A stretch of 7,670 bases of DNA, taken from contig JASLGC010000218.1 of assembly GCA_030150335.1 (NCBI GenBank), forward strand, positions 1 through 7,670, given 5' to 3'. Below the pieces are notes generated by a model. It did no database searches and had not been told where the DNA came from. It was given only the letters and a program-made list of their open reading frames with translations. The DNA is from Flavobacterium sp. (GTDB lineage Bacteria > Bacteroidota > Bacteroidia > Flavobacteriales > Flavobacteriaceae). This document shows positions 7,568 through 7,670 of this stretch, piece by piece. The position numbers were made by a program, and so were the translations under genes. Numbering within the stretch: position 1 is the first letter of the stretch; every line of letters begins with the position of its first letter.

Positions 7568-7650
7568 ATGCTATTAACCAACCAAAAAACTATAAATTAT
7601 GAAAAATTTATTACACTCAAATAAAGCTTATGACGACCTTATTTTTGCGA
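7534..7650 (-). ncRNA. Candidate small untranslated RNA or 3' UTR, unidentified
   Basis: About 115 nt of minus-strand sequence lie between a -7 promoter match (7661-7654) and a strong terminator (7567-7534). No ATG occurs on this strand in the interval. Possible stems are AAATAAGG/CTTTATTT (7644-7637 with 7626-7619), which extends outward by GCACTC/GAGTGT past the likely start, and ATAAATT/AATTTAT (7611-7605 with 7598-7592), followed by the terminator. I do not recognise it as tRNA, 6S, SRP RNA or tmRNA. The alternative is the 3' end of a gene lying beyond the window. All three minus-strand frames are open at the edge and stop within about 55 bases, so this cannot be excluded. Confidence 0.35.
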
Positions 7651-7653
7651 GTG

Positions 7654-7661
7654 CAAATGTA
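7654..7661 (-). promoter_or_regulatory. Possible -7 promoter element at the window edge
   Basis: The minus strand reads TACATTTG, identical to the -7 element of the receptor gene in this window, followed by CACTCGC. The expected -33 position falls just outside the window, so only half of the promoter can be judged. A TAnnTTTG match also occurs by chance in AT-rich DNA. One on the plus strand at 7640-7647 has no partner TTG. Confidence 0.4.
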
Positions 7662-7670
7662 TAGCTTTTT

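Noticed and set aside
7599..7664. Plus-strand 21-codon ORF beginning MKNLLHSNKAYDD
   Set aside because: It starts in the loop of an inverted repeat, and its 3' end is the reverse complement of the minus-strand promoter region. It has no plus-strand promoter with a -33, and its peptide is not recognisable. It is most likely an accidental reading frame.

Overview
The window is an AT-rich stretch (by eye about one third G+C) from a member of the Bacteroidota, most likely a Flavobacteriaceae. The evidence is a TonB-dependent receptor with an N-terminal carboxypeptidase-regulatory-like domain, Bacteroidota-type promoters (-33 TTTG / -7 TAnnTTTG), no Shine-Dalgarno sequences, and the flavobacterial look of the proteins. 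All five genes lie on the minus strand, so transcription runs from high to low coordinates.

Layout in the direction of transcription. (1) 7503-7670 is a compact regulatory block. It holds a -7 promoter match at the window edge, about 85 nt with no minus-strand ATG but several possible hairpins, a 12-bp intrinsic terminator, and, interlocked with that terminator, a well-formed promoter for the next gene. (2) 7502-2886 is a tightly packed four-gene run: a secreted DUF3108 protein, tryptophan 2,3-dioxygenase, a MepM-like M23 lipoprotein peptidase, and glucose-6-phosphate isomerase. Junctions are a 1-nt overlap (TAATG), 29 bp and 14 bp, so I read it as one operon from the promoter at 7520-7550. 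(3) 2773-2885 is a short spacer with a 13-bp palindrome and a separate -7 element. (4) 2772-1 encodes a 923-residue TonB-dependent outer-membrane receptor whose stop codon sits at the window edge.

The operon mixes envelope functions (DUF3108 protein, peptidoglycan hydrolase) with cytoplasmic metabolism (tryptophan catabolism, sugar-phosphate isomerisation). No common pathway is obvious, and co-transcription may reflect only conserved neighbourhood. The receptor has no SusD-type partner inside the window, and its ligand cannot be told from sequence.

This is mainly an ordinary chromosomal housekeeping region. I see no mobile element, CRISPR array, rRNA, tRNA or defence system. The points most worth a second look are the possible small untranslated transcript at about 7534-7650 with its terminator locked into the next promoter, the replacement of a zinc-ligand histidine by cysteine in the M23 peptidase, and the TTG start of that peptidase gene.
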